Below, piece after piece: positions 50,909 through 60,354 of a DNA stretch of 64,000 nt. This DNA comes from Bacillota bacterium (GTDB lineage: Bacteria; Bacillota; Clostridia; Lachnospirales; Lachnospiraceae): positions 10,748-74,747 of the forward strand of contig JAEWCQ010000038.1 of NCBI GenBank assembly GCA_023390555.1, in the 5' to 3' direction. Each line of letters begins with the position of its first letter. Position 1 is the stretch's first letter. Below the pieces are notes generated by a model. The model saw only the letters and a list, made by a program, of their open reading frames with translations, was not told the origin of the DNA and made no database searches. A program made the position numbers and the translations under genes.

Positions 50909-52207
50909 ATGGAAAGTACACAAGATTTAATCCTGTATAAAAATTTTGAAAACGGAACATTATTTGAAGACTTTACCTGGATCATGGAAAATTACAAGAA
51001 CGAATACTACAACAGAGCGGATATCCGGGCGTTGTATTATGAATGTCTGAACCAGCTGATGGAACTTGCGGTCAGCCATGGCTTCGAAGGCAACTTATTT
51101 CACTGCTACCTGACGTTTCTTATGGTGAATCACGAGAATGCCTACAGCAAGGCATGTGAGATGAGAGGCAGTGTCGAAGGAACCGTAAATCAGGTTGCAC
51201 TGCATGATTTTACAATACTGAAAGGACTGTTTGATTTTCCGCTGAAGGATATGCTTACCTATCTTGAAGTGAATGAACTGGATATGATCGAAAACTTTAC
51301 CAGTATCAACGGAAACGGCACAGTATTTAATCAGCGGATCCGCGATCGGATCTGTGAACTGGCGCTCCGCCTGAAACAGTCGCAGAGTACAGAGTCATTC
51401 AAAGAGACTGTGACCGGCTTCTACCGGGATTTCGGTGTCGGAAAGCTCGGATTGCACAAGGCATTCCGCATCCTACACGATGAGAATGGAAGACCGGATC
51501 TGGAACCGGTCACCAGAATTGCCCATGTGAAGCTCGATGATCTGGTTGGATATGAAATAGCAAAAAAGAAACTGATCGATAATACGGAGGCATTTGTAAA
51601 GGGCAAAGAGGCAAATAACTGCCTGCTGTTCGGGGATGCAGGTACCGGAAAGTCCACAAGCATCAAGGCAATCGCAAATCAGTATTATGAAGACGGTCTG
51701 CGCATGATTGAAGTCTACAAGCATCAGTTTCAGGATCTGCATGCGATCATTTCCATGATCAAGAACCGGAACTACAAATTTATTATCTATATGGATGATT
51801 TGTCTTTCGAGGAATTTGAGATTGAGTATAAATATCTGAAGGCGGTCATTGAAGGCGGTCTTGAGAAAAAACCCGAAAATGTGCTGATTTATGCCACTTC
51901 GAACAGAAGACACCTGATTCGTGAAAATTTTTCTGACAAAGAAGAAATCCGTCAGGATATGCATACATCGGATACGGTTCAGGAGAAACTGTCTCTGGTT
52001 GCACGTTTTGGCGTATCCATTTATTTTGGCTCTCCGGATAAAAAGGAATTTCAGGAAATTGTTAAGGTACTGGCAAACAGGCAGAGTGTCCATATCACGG
52101 AAGAAGAATTGCTTGCAGAAGCAAACAAATGGGAGCTCTACCATGGCGGACTTTCGGGCAGAACCGCACAGCAATTCATCAATTATCTGCTTGGAAAGCA
52201 GGAATAG
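50909..52207 (+). CDS. DUF815 AAA-type ATPase
   Basis: P-loop ATPase of the DUF815 family, 432 residues. Walker A FGDAGTGKST (Lys248), Walker B FIIYMDDLSFEE, sensor region LIYATSNRRHLIRENF, and a C-terminal helical lid. The N-terminal ~190 residues are helical and unique. The family function is not established. It lies between pheA (21 bases) and ppx (11 bases), all co-directional. Confidence 0.88.
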   Translation: MESTQDLILYKNFENGTLFEDFTWIMENYKNEYYNRADIRALYYECLNQLMELAVSHGFEGNLFHCYLTFLMVNHENAYSKACEMRGSVEGTVNQVALHDFTILKGLFDFPLKDMLTYLEVNELDMIENFTSINGNGTVFNQRIRDRICELALRLKQSQSTESFKETVTGFYRDFGVGKLGLHKAFRILHDENGRPDLEPVTRIAHVKLDDLVGYEIAKKKLIDNTEAFVKGKEANNCLLFGDAGTGKSTSIKAIANQYYEDGLRMIEVYKHQFQDLHAIISMIKNRNYKFIIYMDDLSFEEFEIEYKYLKAVIEGGLEKKPENVLIYATSNRRHLIRENFSDKEEIRQDMHTSDTVQEKLSLVARFGVSIYFGSPDKKEFQEIVKVLANRQSVHITEEELLAEANKWELYHGGLSGRTAQQFINYLLGKQE

Positions 52208-52218
52208 AGAAAGGAAAC

Positions 52219-53751
52219 ATGCGTATGAAAACATTTGCAGCAATCTATGTCGGTTCTTATGAAATCAGTCTGAAAATATTTGAGCTTGCGGCAAAAAAAG
52301 ATATTCGTGAGATCGACCATATCCGTCACAGGATCGAGCTTGGAAAGGACGTATACGGAAGCGGATATATCGGCTACGAACTTGCGGAAGAGATGTGCAA
52401 TGTGCTGCAGGAATTCAATACGCTCATGAAAGGCTATAAAGTAGATGATTACAGTCTCTGTTGCGGACCGGTCATAAGTGACGCAAAAAATGAATTGTTT
52501 ATCTTAGATCAGATCGAACTGCGGACGGGATTGAACGTCCAGATTTTAAGCAATTCCGAACACCGTTTTATCAGCTATAAATCTGTCGCATCCAAAACAG
52601 AATTTGATCAGATGACGCAGAAGGGAGCCGCTGTCGTGGATGTGGGCGGAGGAAGCCTGCAGATTACACTTTTTATCAAAGGCAATGTGGTAACGACACA
52701 GCATCTTATGATCGGAACCATGCGTGTGCGGGAAAAGCTTTCTGCGATTGAGAAGGTGGTCACCCATGTAGAAGATCAGATTCAGGAACTGATTGATAAA
52801 GAACTGGAAGTGTTTAAAGCACTGTACCTGAGGGATCGTGAAATCAAATATGTGATCCTGATGGGCGACTATATTGTGGAACTGATGAAGCGGGTCGAGA
52901 AAAGTAAGGCATTGACCATTGGTGCGGACAGTTTTATCCGTTACATGGATAAGCTGAACCGAAAGAGGATTGAGGACATTGCGGATGAACTGAATCTGTC
53001 GAATGACCGTGATCCGCTGGTCATTCCTGCGATTGTACTGTACAAAAGGCTGGTACAGGAGCTGAATGCACAGGAAATTTACGTACCCGGCGTCAGTATT
53101 AATGATGGAATTGCCTACGACTATGCACAGCGGCATAATATTGTAAAGGCGAACCATGATTTTGAAGAAGATGTCATATCGGCAGCAAGGAATATGTCAG
53201 ACCGTTACTGGGGGTATAAAACACACATCAATGCACTGACGGAAATGTCGGTTCTTCTGTTTGATGCGATGAAAAAAGTCCATGGTATGGGAAAGCGGGA
53301 AAGGCTGCTTTTAAAAACCGCGGCAATCCTGCATGACTGCGGGAAATATGTCAGTCTGGTAAACAGCGCATGGTGCACCTATGATATTATCATGGCTTCA
53401 GAAATCATCGGACTGAGCCATCTGGAGCGTGAGATTGTAGCAAGAACGGTATTGTATAATGTATTGCCGCTGGATGATTACGACGAGGTGGCGGATAAGC
53501 TGGACAGACAGAGTTATCTGACCGTTGCAAAGCTGGCTGCGATTTTAAAAGTGTCCAATGCGATGGACCGGAGCCATCGGCAGAAATTTAAAAACGTCAA
53601 GGCAGGAATTTCCGGAAAGAAGCTGGTCATCACAATTGAGACGGCGGATGATATCATTTTGGAAAAAGGTCTGTTTGACAGTAAATCCGCATTTTTCGAA
53701 GAGATATTCAGTATTAAGCCCGTCATAAAAGAAAAACGAGTATATAGTTAG
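52219..53751 (+). CDS. ppx: exopolyphosphatase / Ppx-GppA phosphatase with HD domain
   Basis: Releases phosphate from polyP or hydrolyses pppGpp. 510 residues from ATG 52219 (AAGGAAA upstream; ATG 52225 is equally possible). The N-terminal Ppx/GppA fold (about 1-310) has VDVGGGSLQITLF and GTMRVREKL. The C-terminal HD-type domain (about 320-510) has ILHDCGKYV and a helical bundle, as in long Ppx forms. ppk1 follows 14 bases later. Confidence 0.9.
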   Translation: MRMKTFAAIYVGSYEISLKIFELAAKKDIREIDHIRHRIELGKDVYGSGYIGYELAEEMCNVLQEFNTLMKGYKVDDYSLCCGPVISDAKNELFILDQIELRTGLNVQILSNSEHRFISYKSVASKTEFDQMTQKGAAVVDVGGGSLQITLFIKGNVVTTQHLMIGTMRVREKLSAIEKVVTHVEDQIQELIDKELEVFKALYLRDREIKYVILMGDYIVELMKRVEKSKALTIGADSFIRYMDKLNRKRIEDIADELNLSNDRDPLVIPAIVLYKRLVQELNAQEIYVPGVSINDGIAYDYAQRHNIVKANHDFEEDVISAARNMSDRYWGYKTHINALTEMSVLLFDAMKKVHGMGKRERLLLKTAAILHDCGKYVSLVNSAWCTYDIIMASEIIGLSHLEREIVARTVLYNVLPLDDYDEVADKLDRQSYLTVAKLAAILKVSNAMDRSHRQKFKNVKAGISGKKLVITIETADDIILEKGLFDSKSAFFEEIFSIKPVIKEKRVYS

Positions 53752-53765
53752 AGGAGAAGCCGCAA

Positions 53766-55943
53766 ATGGAGAAAGCAAAAGATTTTGATAATCCCAAATA
53801 TTATGAAAACCGTGAATTGAGCTGGATCAAATTCAATAACCGTGTATTAAACGAGGCACGAGACAAGTCCATACCGCTGTTGGAGCGCCTGAAATTCGTG
53901 AGCATCACTTCCTCTAATCTGGATGAATTTTTTATGGTCCGTGTAGCATCTTTAAAAGATATGGTTCATGCCGGATATCGGAAAAAGGATATGGCGGGTA
54001 TGACACCAACGGAACAGTTAAAGGCAATTAATGTTGCAACCAGAGATCTGGTTGAACTTCAGTACTCCACTTATAACCGTTCGCTGCTTCCGCTGCTCCA
54101 TAATCAGGGAATCAACATTCTGGATGAACACGAAAAACTGACGGAGGAACAGGCGGAATTTGTGGATGCGTATTTTGAGGAAAATGTGTATCCGGTTCTG
54201 ACACCGATGGCAGTGGACGCTTCCAGACCGTTTCCGCTAATTCGCAATAAGACATTGAATATTGTTGCTCTGATATCGAAAAAAAATGGCGGAGGTCTGG
54301 AGGAAACAGGGCGCAGCAAGGATAAGTGCGACAAAAAAGGAAAGGCATCCTGCGAATTCGCGACGGTACAGGTACCTTCCGTGTTGCCTCGTATGATCCC
54401 GATTCCGTCGGAAAAAGAAACAGATAAGACATTTATCCTGCTGGAACAGATGATTGAGCGAAATATCTACAAACTGTTCCTGAATTACGATATCCTCTGT
54501 GCCTACCCATACCGTATTATGCGGAATGCCGATCTGACGATCGACGAAGATGAGGCGGCAGATCTGTTAAAAGAAATTCAAAAGCAGCTGAAAATGCGTC
54601 AATGGGGGGAGGTAATCCGCCTTGAAGTAGAGGATAAAATCGACAAGCGTTTGCTGGAGTTCTTGACAGAGGAGTTTCATATTGCCTCCGAAGAGGATAT
54701 CTATAAGATCAACGGACCGCTCGATCTGACCTATCTGATGAAACTATACGGGATGGAGGGATTTGACCGTCAACGATATGTACATTACATACCGCAGCGG
54801 GTTCCGGAAATCACGCCGGGTGAGAACATTTTTGACAGTATCAAGAAAGGAGATATCCTGTTACATCACCCTTACCAGACCTTTGATCCGGTCGTTGATT
54901 TCATCCGTCAGGCGGCAAAAGATCCGAATGTGCTTGCAATCAAGCAGACGCTCTACCGTGTCAGCGGCAATTCGCCGATTATTGCTTCTTTGGCGCAGGC
55001 GGCGGAAAACGGCAAACAGGTATCAGTTCTGGTAGAGTTAAAAGCGAGATTTGACGAGGAAAACAATATTGTATGGGCAAAGATGCTGGAGAAATCCGGC
55101 TGTCATGTCATTTATGGGCTGGTGGGATTAAAAACTCACAGTAAGATTGCACTGGTCGTTCGAAGAGAGGAAGAAGGCATCCGGCGTTACGTACATCTTG
55201 GTACCGGAAATTACAATGACTCCACGGCAAAACTGTATACGGACTGTGGTTTGTTTACCTGCTCGGAACCGATCGGAGAGGATGCAACGGCCGTATTCAA
55301 TATGCTTTCCGGCTATTCCGAGCCACTTTCCTGGAATCGCCTGGTGGTAGCGCCCATCTGGCTGCGGAGTAAATTCCTGCGCCTGATCAGACGGGAGACC
55401 AAGCATGCGGCGGAGGGAAAAGCCGCAAAAATCATCGCAAAGATGAATTCACTCTGTGACCAGGAGATTATCGCCGCACTGTACGAAGCTTCAGCCGCCG
55501 GGGTGAAAATTGATTTGATTGTCCGGGGAATCTGCTGTCTGAGAGCCGGCATACCGGAAATCAGTGAGAACATACGTGTCCGTTCCATTGTCGGCAATTT
55601 TTTGGAGCACAGCAGAATCTTTTACTTCTTCAATGCCGGGATGGAGCAGATTTACATGGGAAGTGCAGACTGGATGCCGCGTAATCTGGACCGCCGTGTG
55701 GAAATTATGTTTCCTGTGGAGGACGAGAGTCTGAAAAAAAGCGTTATGCACATTCTGGAGGTAGAGCTTGGGGACAATACGAAGGCGACGGTTATGAATG
55801 CCGATGGAATCTATGAAAAGATTGATAAACGCGGCAAATCAATTGTCAATTCTCAGGAGCAGTTCTGCAGAGAGGCTATCGCAGCCGCACCGAAGACGGT
55901 GGATGTATTTAAGGAACGTGTCTTTATCCCGGCAGAACCTTAA
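53766..55943 (+). CDS. ppk1: polyphosphate kinase 1
   Basis: Reversibly makes polyP from ATP. 725 residues with the four PPK1 domains: N-terminal ELSWIKFNNRVLNEA, head domain, and two catalytic PLD-like domains. The phosphoacceptor His458 is in LKTHSKIAL, with HLGTGNYND after it. A Gly/Lys-rich insertion with Cys (about residues 176-200) interrupts the head domain. RBS GAGGAG. Together with ppx it gives both synthesis and breakdown of polyP. Confidence 0.95.
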   Translation: MEKAKDFDNPKYYENRELSWIKFNNRVLNEARDKSIPLLERLKFVSITSSNLDEFFMVRVASLKDMVHAGYRKKDMAGMTPTEQLKAINVATRDLVELQYSTYNRSLLPLLHNQGINILDEHEKLTEEQAEFVDAYFEENVYPVLTPMAVDASRPFPLIRNKTLNIVALISKKNGGGLEETGRSKDKCDKKGKASCEFATVQVPSVLPRMIPIPSEKETDKTFILLEQMIERNIYKLFLNYDILCAYPYRIMRNADLTIDEDEAADLLKEIQKQLKMRQWGEVIRLEVEDKIDKRLLEFLTEEFHIASEEDIYKINGPLDLTYLMKLYGMEGFDRQRYVHYIPQRVPEITPGENIFDSIKKGDILLHHPYQTFDPVVDFIRQAAKDPNVLAIKQTLYRVSGNSPIIASLAQAAENGKQVSVLVELKARFDEENNIVWAKMLEKSGCHVIYGLVGLKTHSKIALVVRREEEGIRRYVHLGTGNYNDSTAKLYTDCGLFTCSEPIGEDATAVFNMLSGYSEPLSWNRLVVAPIWLRSKFLRLIRRETKHAAEGKAAKIIAKMNSLCDQEIIAALYEASAAGVKIDLIVRGICCLRAGIPEISENIRVRSIVGNFLEHSRIFYFFNAGMEQIYMGSADWMPRNLDRRVEIMFPVEDESLKKSVMHILEVELGDNTKATVMNADGIYEKIDKRGKSIVNSQEQFCREAIAAAPKTVDVFKERVFIPAEP

Positions 55944-55981
55944 TACAAAACAACAGCTGTTTAGGAAGGAAATTCGCCGTA

Positions 55982-56305
55982 TTGCTTAAGAAAAACCGGA
56001 AATCTGCCGATATAAATATTGAAACCAGAGAAATATACATCCAGGGAGGGATAGACGCATACGGATATGGTGAATATTTCAAAGTACCATCGGTTATTAT
56101 TGTTACGGCAATGGTTGATGCAAAAGCAAAACAGAAAGAACAGCAGGAACGAAGACAGAAGCGGGCAAGCAGTTCGTTTGATAAGGTGTTTCAGGAGGCA
56201 TATGAAGATGCCCGCCGGAAAGACGAAATTGCTTATCACACAACCGGCTATACGAAAGATGCGAAGGGTTTCATCAATGAGGTCAGGATGCGTGATTATC
56301 GCTGA
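55982..56305 (+). CDS. small protein of unknown function at the end of the polyP operon
   Basis: 107 residues from TTG 55982, placed by AGGAAGGAAA about 9 bases upstream. No recognised domain. The N-terminal half is beta-like (DINIETREIYIQGGIDAYGYGEYF, with VPSVIIVTAMV), the C-terminal half basic and Gln/Arg-rich (KQKEQQERRQKRASS). No signal peptide. It follows ppk1 after 38 bases and is closed by a terminator, so it is probably part of that transcript. Confidence 0.6.
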   Translation: MLKKNRKSADINIETREIYIQGGIDAYGYGEYFKVPSVIIVTAMVDAKAKQKEQQERRQKRASSSFDKVFQEAYEDARRKDEIAYHTTGYTKDAKGFINEVRMRDYR

Positions 56306-56345
56306 AAGATGCTGCCGTGCTTAAGGCGCGGCAGCATCTTTGTGT
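56305..56345 (+). terminator. terminator of the pheA-ppk operon
   Basis: AAAGATGCTGCCG pairs with CGGCAGCATCTTT around an 11-nt loop, followed by GTGTTTT. Confidence 0.85.
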
Positions 56346-56373
56346 TTTGCATACAAAAATTTTTGTATGCAAA
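56346..56373. promoter_or_regulatory. perfect 28-bp palindrome upstream of the nitrilase
   Basis: TTTGCATACAAAAA (56346-56359) is followed immediately by its exact complement (56360-56373). The arms contain TTGCATACAA/TTGTATGCAA, similar in style to GntR-type sites. With no central gap it is more likely a DNA operator than an RNA hairpin. It lies 110 bases before the nitrilase start. Confidence 0.7.
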
Positions 56374-56482
56374 GTCTATAGAAAAAAGCTGAGAAACACG
56401 ATAGCATAGAATCTGGATTACTGGATGCAACAGGAGAAATATGAGTTGCAGGAAGAAAAAAGGCTCAAAACAGGAGGATTCT

Positions 56483-57484
56483 ATGGATAAATTAAAAGTG
56501 GCAGTCATACAGGCATCTCCGGTATATTTAAATCTGAAGGCATCGGTAGAGAAAGCAGTTGGGTGGATTCACGATGCTGGAAAAGAAGGCGTAAAATTAT
56601 TGGCATTTCCCGAGTCATTCTTACCGGGATTCCCGTGGTGGCTCGATTTTGGCGACCCTACGGTCTATGGAATGCCGTTTTATAAAATGCTGTACCGAAA
56701 TGCGCTTGTCATTCCGTCGGCGGAACTGGAGGCAATTGGAAAAGCAGCGAGAGCAGAGCAGATGTATGTGTGTATGTCTGCAACCATCCGTGACGGGGGA
56801 AGCCTTTTTCTCGCGCAGATATGGTTCGATGCAGAGGGGAATATGATCGGACAGCACAGAAAAATCAAACCCACCAATGCGGAGCGCACCGTATGGGGTG
56901 AGGGAGACGGCAGCACCATGCAGGTATATGATACAATGCTTGGGAGACTCGGCGGTCTTCTGTGTTGGGAAAATATGATGCCCGCGGCCCAGCTTGTCAT
57001 GGCCGGTATGAATGAGCAGATTCATGTGGCGTGCTGGCCGGCAGGCTCTACAAATGAACAGCATCTCTATCATCGGGATACTTTTATCCGTACGAGTCAG
57101 CAATATGCCGTAGTTACGGGAACATTTGTTCTTGCGGCAAGCCAGCCATATAATGAGGAAATGCGGGATATGCTGTGCGGAACGGATGAATACAAAATAA
57201 ATTTCATGCCGCTTGGCGGGGGATGCTCCGCCATCTATGATCCGATGGGAAGGTGTCTTACGCAGGCTATACCGGAAACAGCGGAAGATATTCTTTCGGC
57301 GGAAATTGATCTGGAAGATATTATAGAAAGCAAGTACTACTTTGATCCTGCAGGACATTATGCAAAGGGCAGTGTGATTCAGGTACGGTTTTCCGGGGAA
57401 AATCAATCCGGCGTGATTCTCGACGGAAAAAAAATCACCACGGAGATTCCTTTTGAGAATCTGGGTGGTGAAGGCATAAATTAA
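56483..57484 (+). CDS. nitrilase-type carbon-nitrogen hydrolase
   Basis: Branch 1 nitrilase-like enzyme, 333 residues from ATG 56483 with AGGAGG upstream. Catalytic triad: Glu44 (FPESFLPGFPWW), Lys127 (HRKIKPTNAERTVWGEGDG), Cys161 (GGLLCWENMMP). The FPGFPWW-like and CWEN motifs match true nitrilases, which hydrolyse nitriles to acids, better than amidases. Substrate unknown. The palindrome at 56346-56373 suggests specific control. Its stop overlaps the PHP gene by 4 bases, tail to tail. Confidence 0.9.
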   Translation: MDKLKVAVIQASPVYLNLKASVEKAVGWIHDAGKEGVKLLAFPESFLPGFPWWLDFGDPTVYGMPFYKMLYRNALVIPSAELEAIGKAARAEQMYVCMSATIRDGGSLFLAQIWFDAEGNMIGQHRKIKPTNAERTVWGEGDGSTMQVYDTMLGRLGGLLCWENMMPAAQLVMAGMNEQIHVACWPAGSTNEQHLYHRDTFIRTSQQYAVVTGTFVLAASQPYNEEMRDMLCGTDEYKINFMPLGGGCSAIYDPMGRCLTQAIPETAEDILSAEIDLEDIIESKYYFDPAGHYAKGSVIQVRFSGENQSGVILDGKKITTEIPFENLGGEGIN

Positions 57485-58356
57485 TGTTCCTGAGTGTGAA
57501 GGCGATTTCTCGCATCTTTGATTGCAGACAAAACCTCATATGGAACATAGAGGCGTCCCATCCCTGTTCCAAGCTTAATTCTGGGCTTATTGGTACCGTG
57601 AAAATCTGAGCCGCCGGAGATGAGCAGACCGTATTCGGCTGCAAGCAGTTTCATGTTCCGTTCATCCCCGGGCTGATAGGTGGAGTAGATAGCTTCCAGG
57701 CCGTCCAGACCAGCAGCCGACAGTTCCGTCAGAAGACCACGGAGTGCGGAGGTGCTCAGACGATAAAGAAGCGGATGTGCTAAAAATGCAAGACCGCCTG
57801 CCTGATGAATCAGCCCAATGGCATCTGCCGGAGAAACTTTTCTTCTTGGCACAAAACAGCGGCAGTCATCCCCCAGATATTTTGAGAATACCGTATCCAT
57901 ATCCTTTACGCAGCCATGTTCGACCAAATAGCGGGCAACATTTGCGCGGGTAATGACACAGTCCGGATTATCAGCGAGCACTTTTTCATAAGTAATATCA
58001 AATCCTTCTGCTGCAAGCAGCTGCACCATTTTTTCATTTCGTGTATTGCGGGATTCGCGGAACGCGATCAGATGCTCCATCAGAACCGGATTTTGCGGAT
58101 CGAGATAAAAACCGAGCATGTGGATCTCTTTTCCTTGATAGTCACAGGAAAGTTCCGCACCGGCTATAATTTCAATCCCGCTCTCCGCAGCGGCGGCCCT
58201 TGCTTCGGACACGCCGTCCGTGGTATCGTGATCGGTGACCGCAATCGCACTTAAGCCGATTGTTTCAGCCATTTTTACAAGTTCAGTCGGACTGCATGTC
58301 CCGTCGGAAAAAGTGGAGTGCACATGCAGATCAATTTTTTTGGTAGTTGTCATCAT
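57481..58356 (-). CDS. PHP-domain phosphoesterase (YciV/RNase AM-like)
   Basis: Metal-dependent phosphoesterase, about 291 residues from ATG 58356; an in-frame start far upstream would pass through the promoter and is rejected. Metal ligands: DLHVHSTFSDG, VTDHDTTDG, AGAELSCDY, FLAHPLLY and GGSDFHGTN. Relatives include 5'-3' exonuclease RNase AM and nucleoside 3',5'-bisphosphate phosphatases. Transcribed alone. Confidence 0.9.
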   Translation of the reverse strand: MMTTTKKIDLHVHSTFSDGTCSPTELVKMAETIGLSAIAVTDHDTTDGVSEARAAAAESGIEIIAGAELSCDYQGKEIHMLGFYLDPQNPVLMEHLIAFRESRNTRNEKMVQLLAAEGFDITYEKVLADNPDCVITRANVARYLVEHGCVKDMDTVFSKYLGDDCRCFVPRRKVSPADAIGLIHQAGGLAFLAHPLLYRLSTSALRGLLTELSAAGLDGLEAIYSTYQPGDERNMKLLAAEYGLLISGGSDFHGTNKPRIKLGTGMGRLYVPYEVLSAIKDARNRLHTQEH

Positions 58357-58402
58357 TCTCTTTTGTTTCCTTCCATGATAATGCGAGTAGATTCTACTGT
58401 TT

Positions 58403-58431
58403 ATTGTAGCACAGAAAGAATAAAATTTGAA
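58403..58431 (-). promoter_or_regulatory. promoter of the PHP gene
   Basis: Minus-strand TTCAAA (58431-58426) and TACAAT (58408-58403) with a 17-bp spacer and extended -10 TGC. Confidence 0.7.
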
Positions 58432-58474
58432 TGAGAATAAAAAGCAAAAATAAAAACGATATTGAGAATTCTGC

Positions 58475-58502
58475 TTGCGTTTCTTTAAATAAATGATATA
58501 CT
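58475..58502 (+). promoter_or_regulatory. promoter of the unknown membrane protein gene
   Basis: TTGCGT (58475-58480) and TATACT (58497-58502) with a 16-bp spacer. Confidence 0.6.
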
Positions 58503-58546
58503 GTAGTAGTGTAATAATACAATTGAAATATGAGAGGTTATGAAAT

Positions 58547-60307
58547 ATGAAAAAAGAAAAGTTTGCTCGGCCTTCCGGCAGAAAAAGTGCCGTGATACTG
58601 GCAATCATCTGGCTTGTATGGGTGGCATTGATGTATTATCTGCTTTTGCCTGCATGGAATATCCACTCGGTAGGGCTCTGGCTGTTCGCTGTATTTATCT
58701 GTGCACTACCGGCGGGTATCCTGTATCTGGTACGCTGGTTTGTGATTGCCGCCAGAGAGAAACGGTATCTGAAAATGGGCAAGGGTGCCGGGATCAGCTT
58801 TGGAATCGCAGGAGTCATTCTGATGCTGTTTTTCCTGTTGTTATTTTTTGGATCTTCCATGTTCCATGCATCTGACTATGCATCCATTCTTGAGCCGGAA
58901 GAATTTGATTTTACGAAAGATCTGGATCAGGCAACCGAAGTATCCAAGATCGCATTGATGGACACCAGCAGTGCGATCCTGCTTGGTAACCGTGAAATCG
59001 GCAGTCTGTCTGAGGTGGTAAGCCAGTTTAATGTTTCGGAATCCTATACACAGATTGATCTTGCCGGAAGTCCCGTAAAGGTATCCGCACTGGATTATGC
59101 CGGATTTTTCAAATATATCGGCAACCGGAAAAATGGAATTCCGGGCTACGTGAAAGTGGACCCAGTCGGACAGAATGCGGAATATGTACCTCTGAAGGAA
59201 AGCATGAAGTATGTGCCTTCTGCCTATTTCGCAAAGGATCTGAGAAGACATCTCCGGGTTACTTATCCAACGAAAATCTTTGGAAATGTACATTTTGAAG
59301 TGGATGAAGAGGGAAATCCTTACTATATTGCAAGTGTATCCGATTTTACGATCGGTGTGTTCGGGGGGGAAACCATACAGGGCGTTATTATCTGCAACCC
59401 GGTCGATGGAAGCTGCCAGTATTATGCAGTGGCAGATGTTCCAAACTGGGTCGATGATGTGTTTGACGGGGATCTGCTGGTAGAACAGTACAACTGGTAT
59501 GGTGAACTGTCGAATGGTTTTTGGAACAGTATCTTCGGGAAAAAGGGCTGTAAAAAATGCACGGAAACGATACAGACAGATTCTGATTCGGATGACGATG
59601 ACTCCGATGACGATGCAGGTTATGCGCCGGATTATGGTTATGTCGGAAAAGATGGAGACATCTGGATTTATACAGGTGTGACATCGGTCAATGACGATGC
59701 ATCCAATATCGGATTTATTCTGGTAAATGAGCGTACCTCTGAAGCACATTACTTTACGGTGGCCGGTGCAGATGAAAGCTCAGCGATGTCTGCGGCAGAA
59801 GGAGAAGTGCAGGAAAAGGGATACCGGGCTTCCTTTCCATCACTGATCAATGTGGATGACCAGCCGACTTATATCATGGTATTAAAAGATGCCAGCGGAA
59901 TTGTAAAGCTGTATGCCATGGTCAATGTGGAGGCCTATAACAAAGTCACAACCGCCTCTTCTCTGGAGGAATGTTTTGCAAAATACCGCAAATTGATGGG
60001 GGTATCCGGCGATTCGGAGGATGGTTCGGACGAAACAGCAGAGGAATCCGAGGGTACCGGGGAGAAAGATGCCGATGTTCAGACCGAACCCCATACATTT
60101 ACCATAGCGAGCATTCAGTATGTGGATGTGGAAGGCAACACGTACGTATATCTGACGGGAGATGACGGAAATCTCTATAAAATGAAATTCTCCGAGGATG
60201 AGTCCCTGATTTATCTGAAAGCGGGAGATTCCGTATCTGCAGAATGTGTAGCAGGAGACGGAAAGGCATACCGGATGGAGCGTTTTTCTGTGAATGAAAA
60301 AGAATAA
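58547..60307 (+). CDS. large membrane-anchored protein of unknown function
   Basis: 586 residues from ATG 58547 (GAGAGG upstream). Three membrane helices lie at about 16-34, 42-64 and 82-101, followed by a large domain. That domain has a repeated beta-like pattern, with lines such as YYIASVSDFTIGVFGGETI and IGFILVNERTSEAHYF. Residues about 335-360 hold a Cys pair (GCKKCTET) and an acidic run of Asp/Ser. A second acidic Ser/Glu linker lies at about 488-515. I do not recognise a family. It has its own promoter and lies just ahead of infC. Confidence 0.6.
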   Translation: MKKEKFARPSGRKSAVILAIIWLVWVALMYYLLLPAWNIHSVGLWLFAVFICALPAGILYLVRWFVIAAREKRYLKMGKGAGISFGIAGVILMLFFLLLFFGSSMFHASDYASILEPEEFDFTKDLDQATEVSKIALMDTSSAILLGNREIGSLSEVVSQFNVSESYTQIDLAGSPVKVSALDYAGFFKYIGNRKNGIPGYVKVDPVGQNAEYVPLKESMKYVPSAYFAKDLRRHLRVTYPTKIFGNVHFEVDEEGNPYYIASVSDFTIGVFGGETIQGVIICNPVDGSCQYYAVADVPNWVDDVFDGDLLVEQYNWYGELSNGFWNSIFGKKGCKKCTETIQTDSDSDDDDSDDDAGYAPDYGYVGKDGDIWIYTGVTSVNDDASNIGFILVNERTSEAHYFTVAGADESSAMSAAEGEVQEKGYRASFPSLINVDDQPTYIMVLKDASGIVKLYAMVNVEAYNKVTTASSLEECFAKYRKLMGVSGDSEDGSDETAEESEGTGEKDADVQTEPHTFTIASIQYVDVEGNTYVYLTGDDGNLYKMKFSEDESLIYLKAGDSVSAECVAGDGKAYRMERFSVNEKE

Positions 60308-60323
60308 AATTGTAAAAATATAG

Positions 60324-60352
60324 TTGACGCTGTTTCAATCCTGTGCTATTAT
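60324..60352 (+). promoter_or_regulatory. promoter of infC-rpmI-rplT
   Basis: TTGACG (60324-60329) and TATTAT (60347-60352) with a 17-bp spacer and extended -10 TGC. Confidence 0.8.
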
Positions 60353-60354
60353 AA

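Noticed and set aside
59570..59625. Asp-codon-rich stretch as a sequencing or frameshift artefact
   Set aside because: The reading frame continues cleanly on both sides with matching composition, so it is read as a real acidic linker.
58841..59749. Long minus-strand open frame (about 302 codons) opposite the unknown membrane protein
   Set aside because: It lies wholly inside the plus-strand gene, has no ribosome binding site and its Cys/His/Ile-rich translation looks like an antisense shadow.
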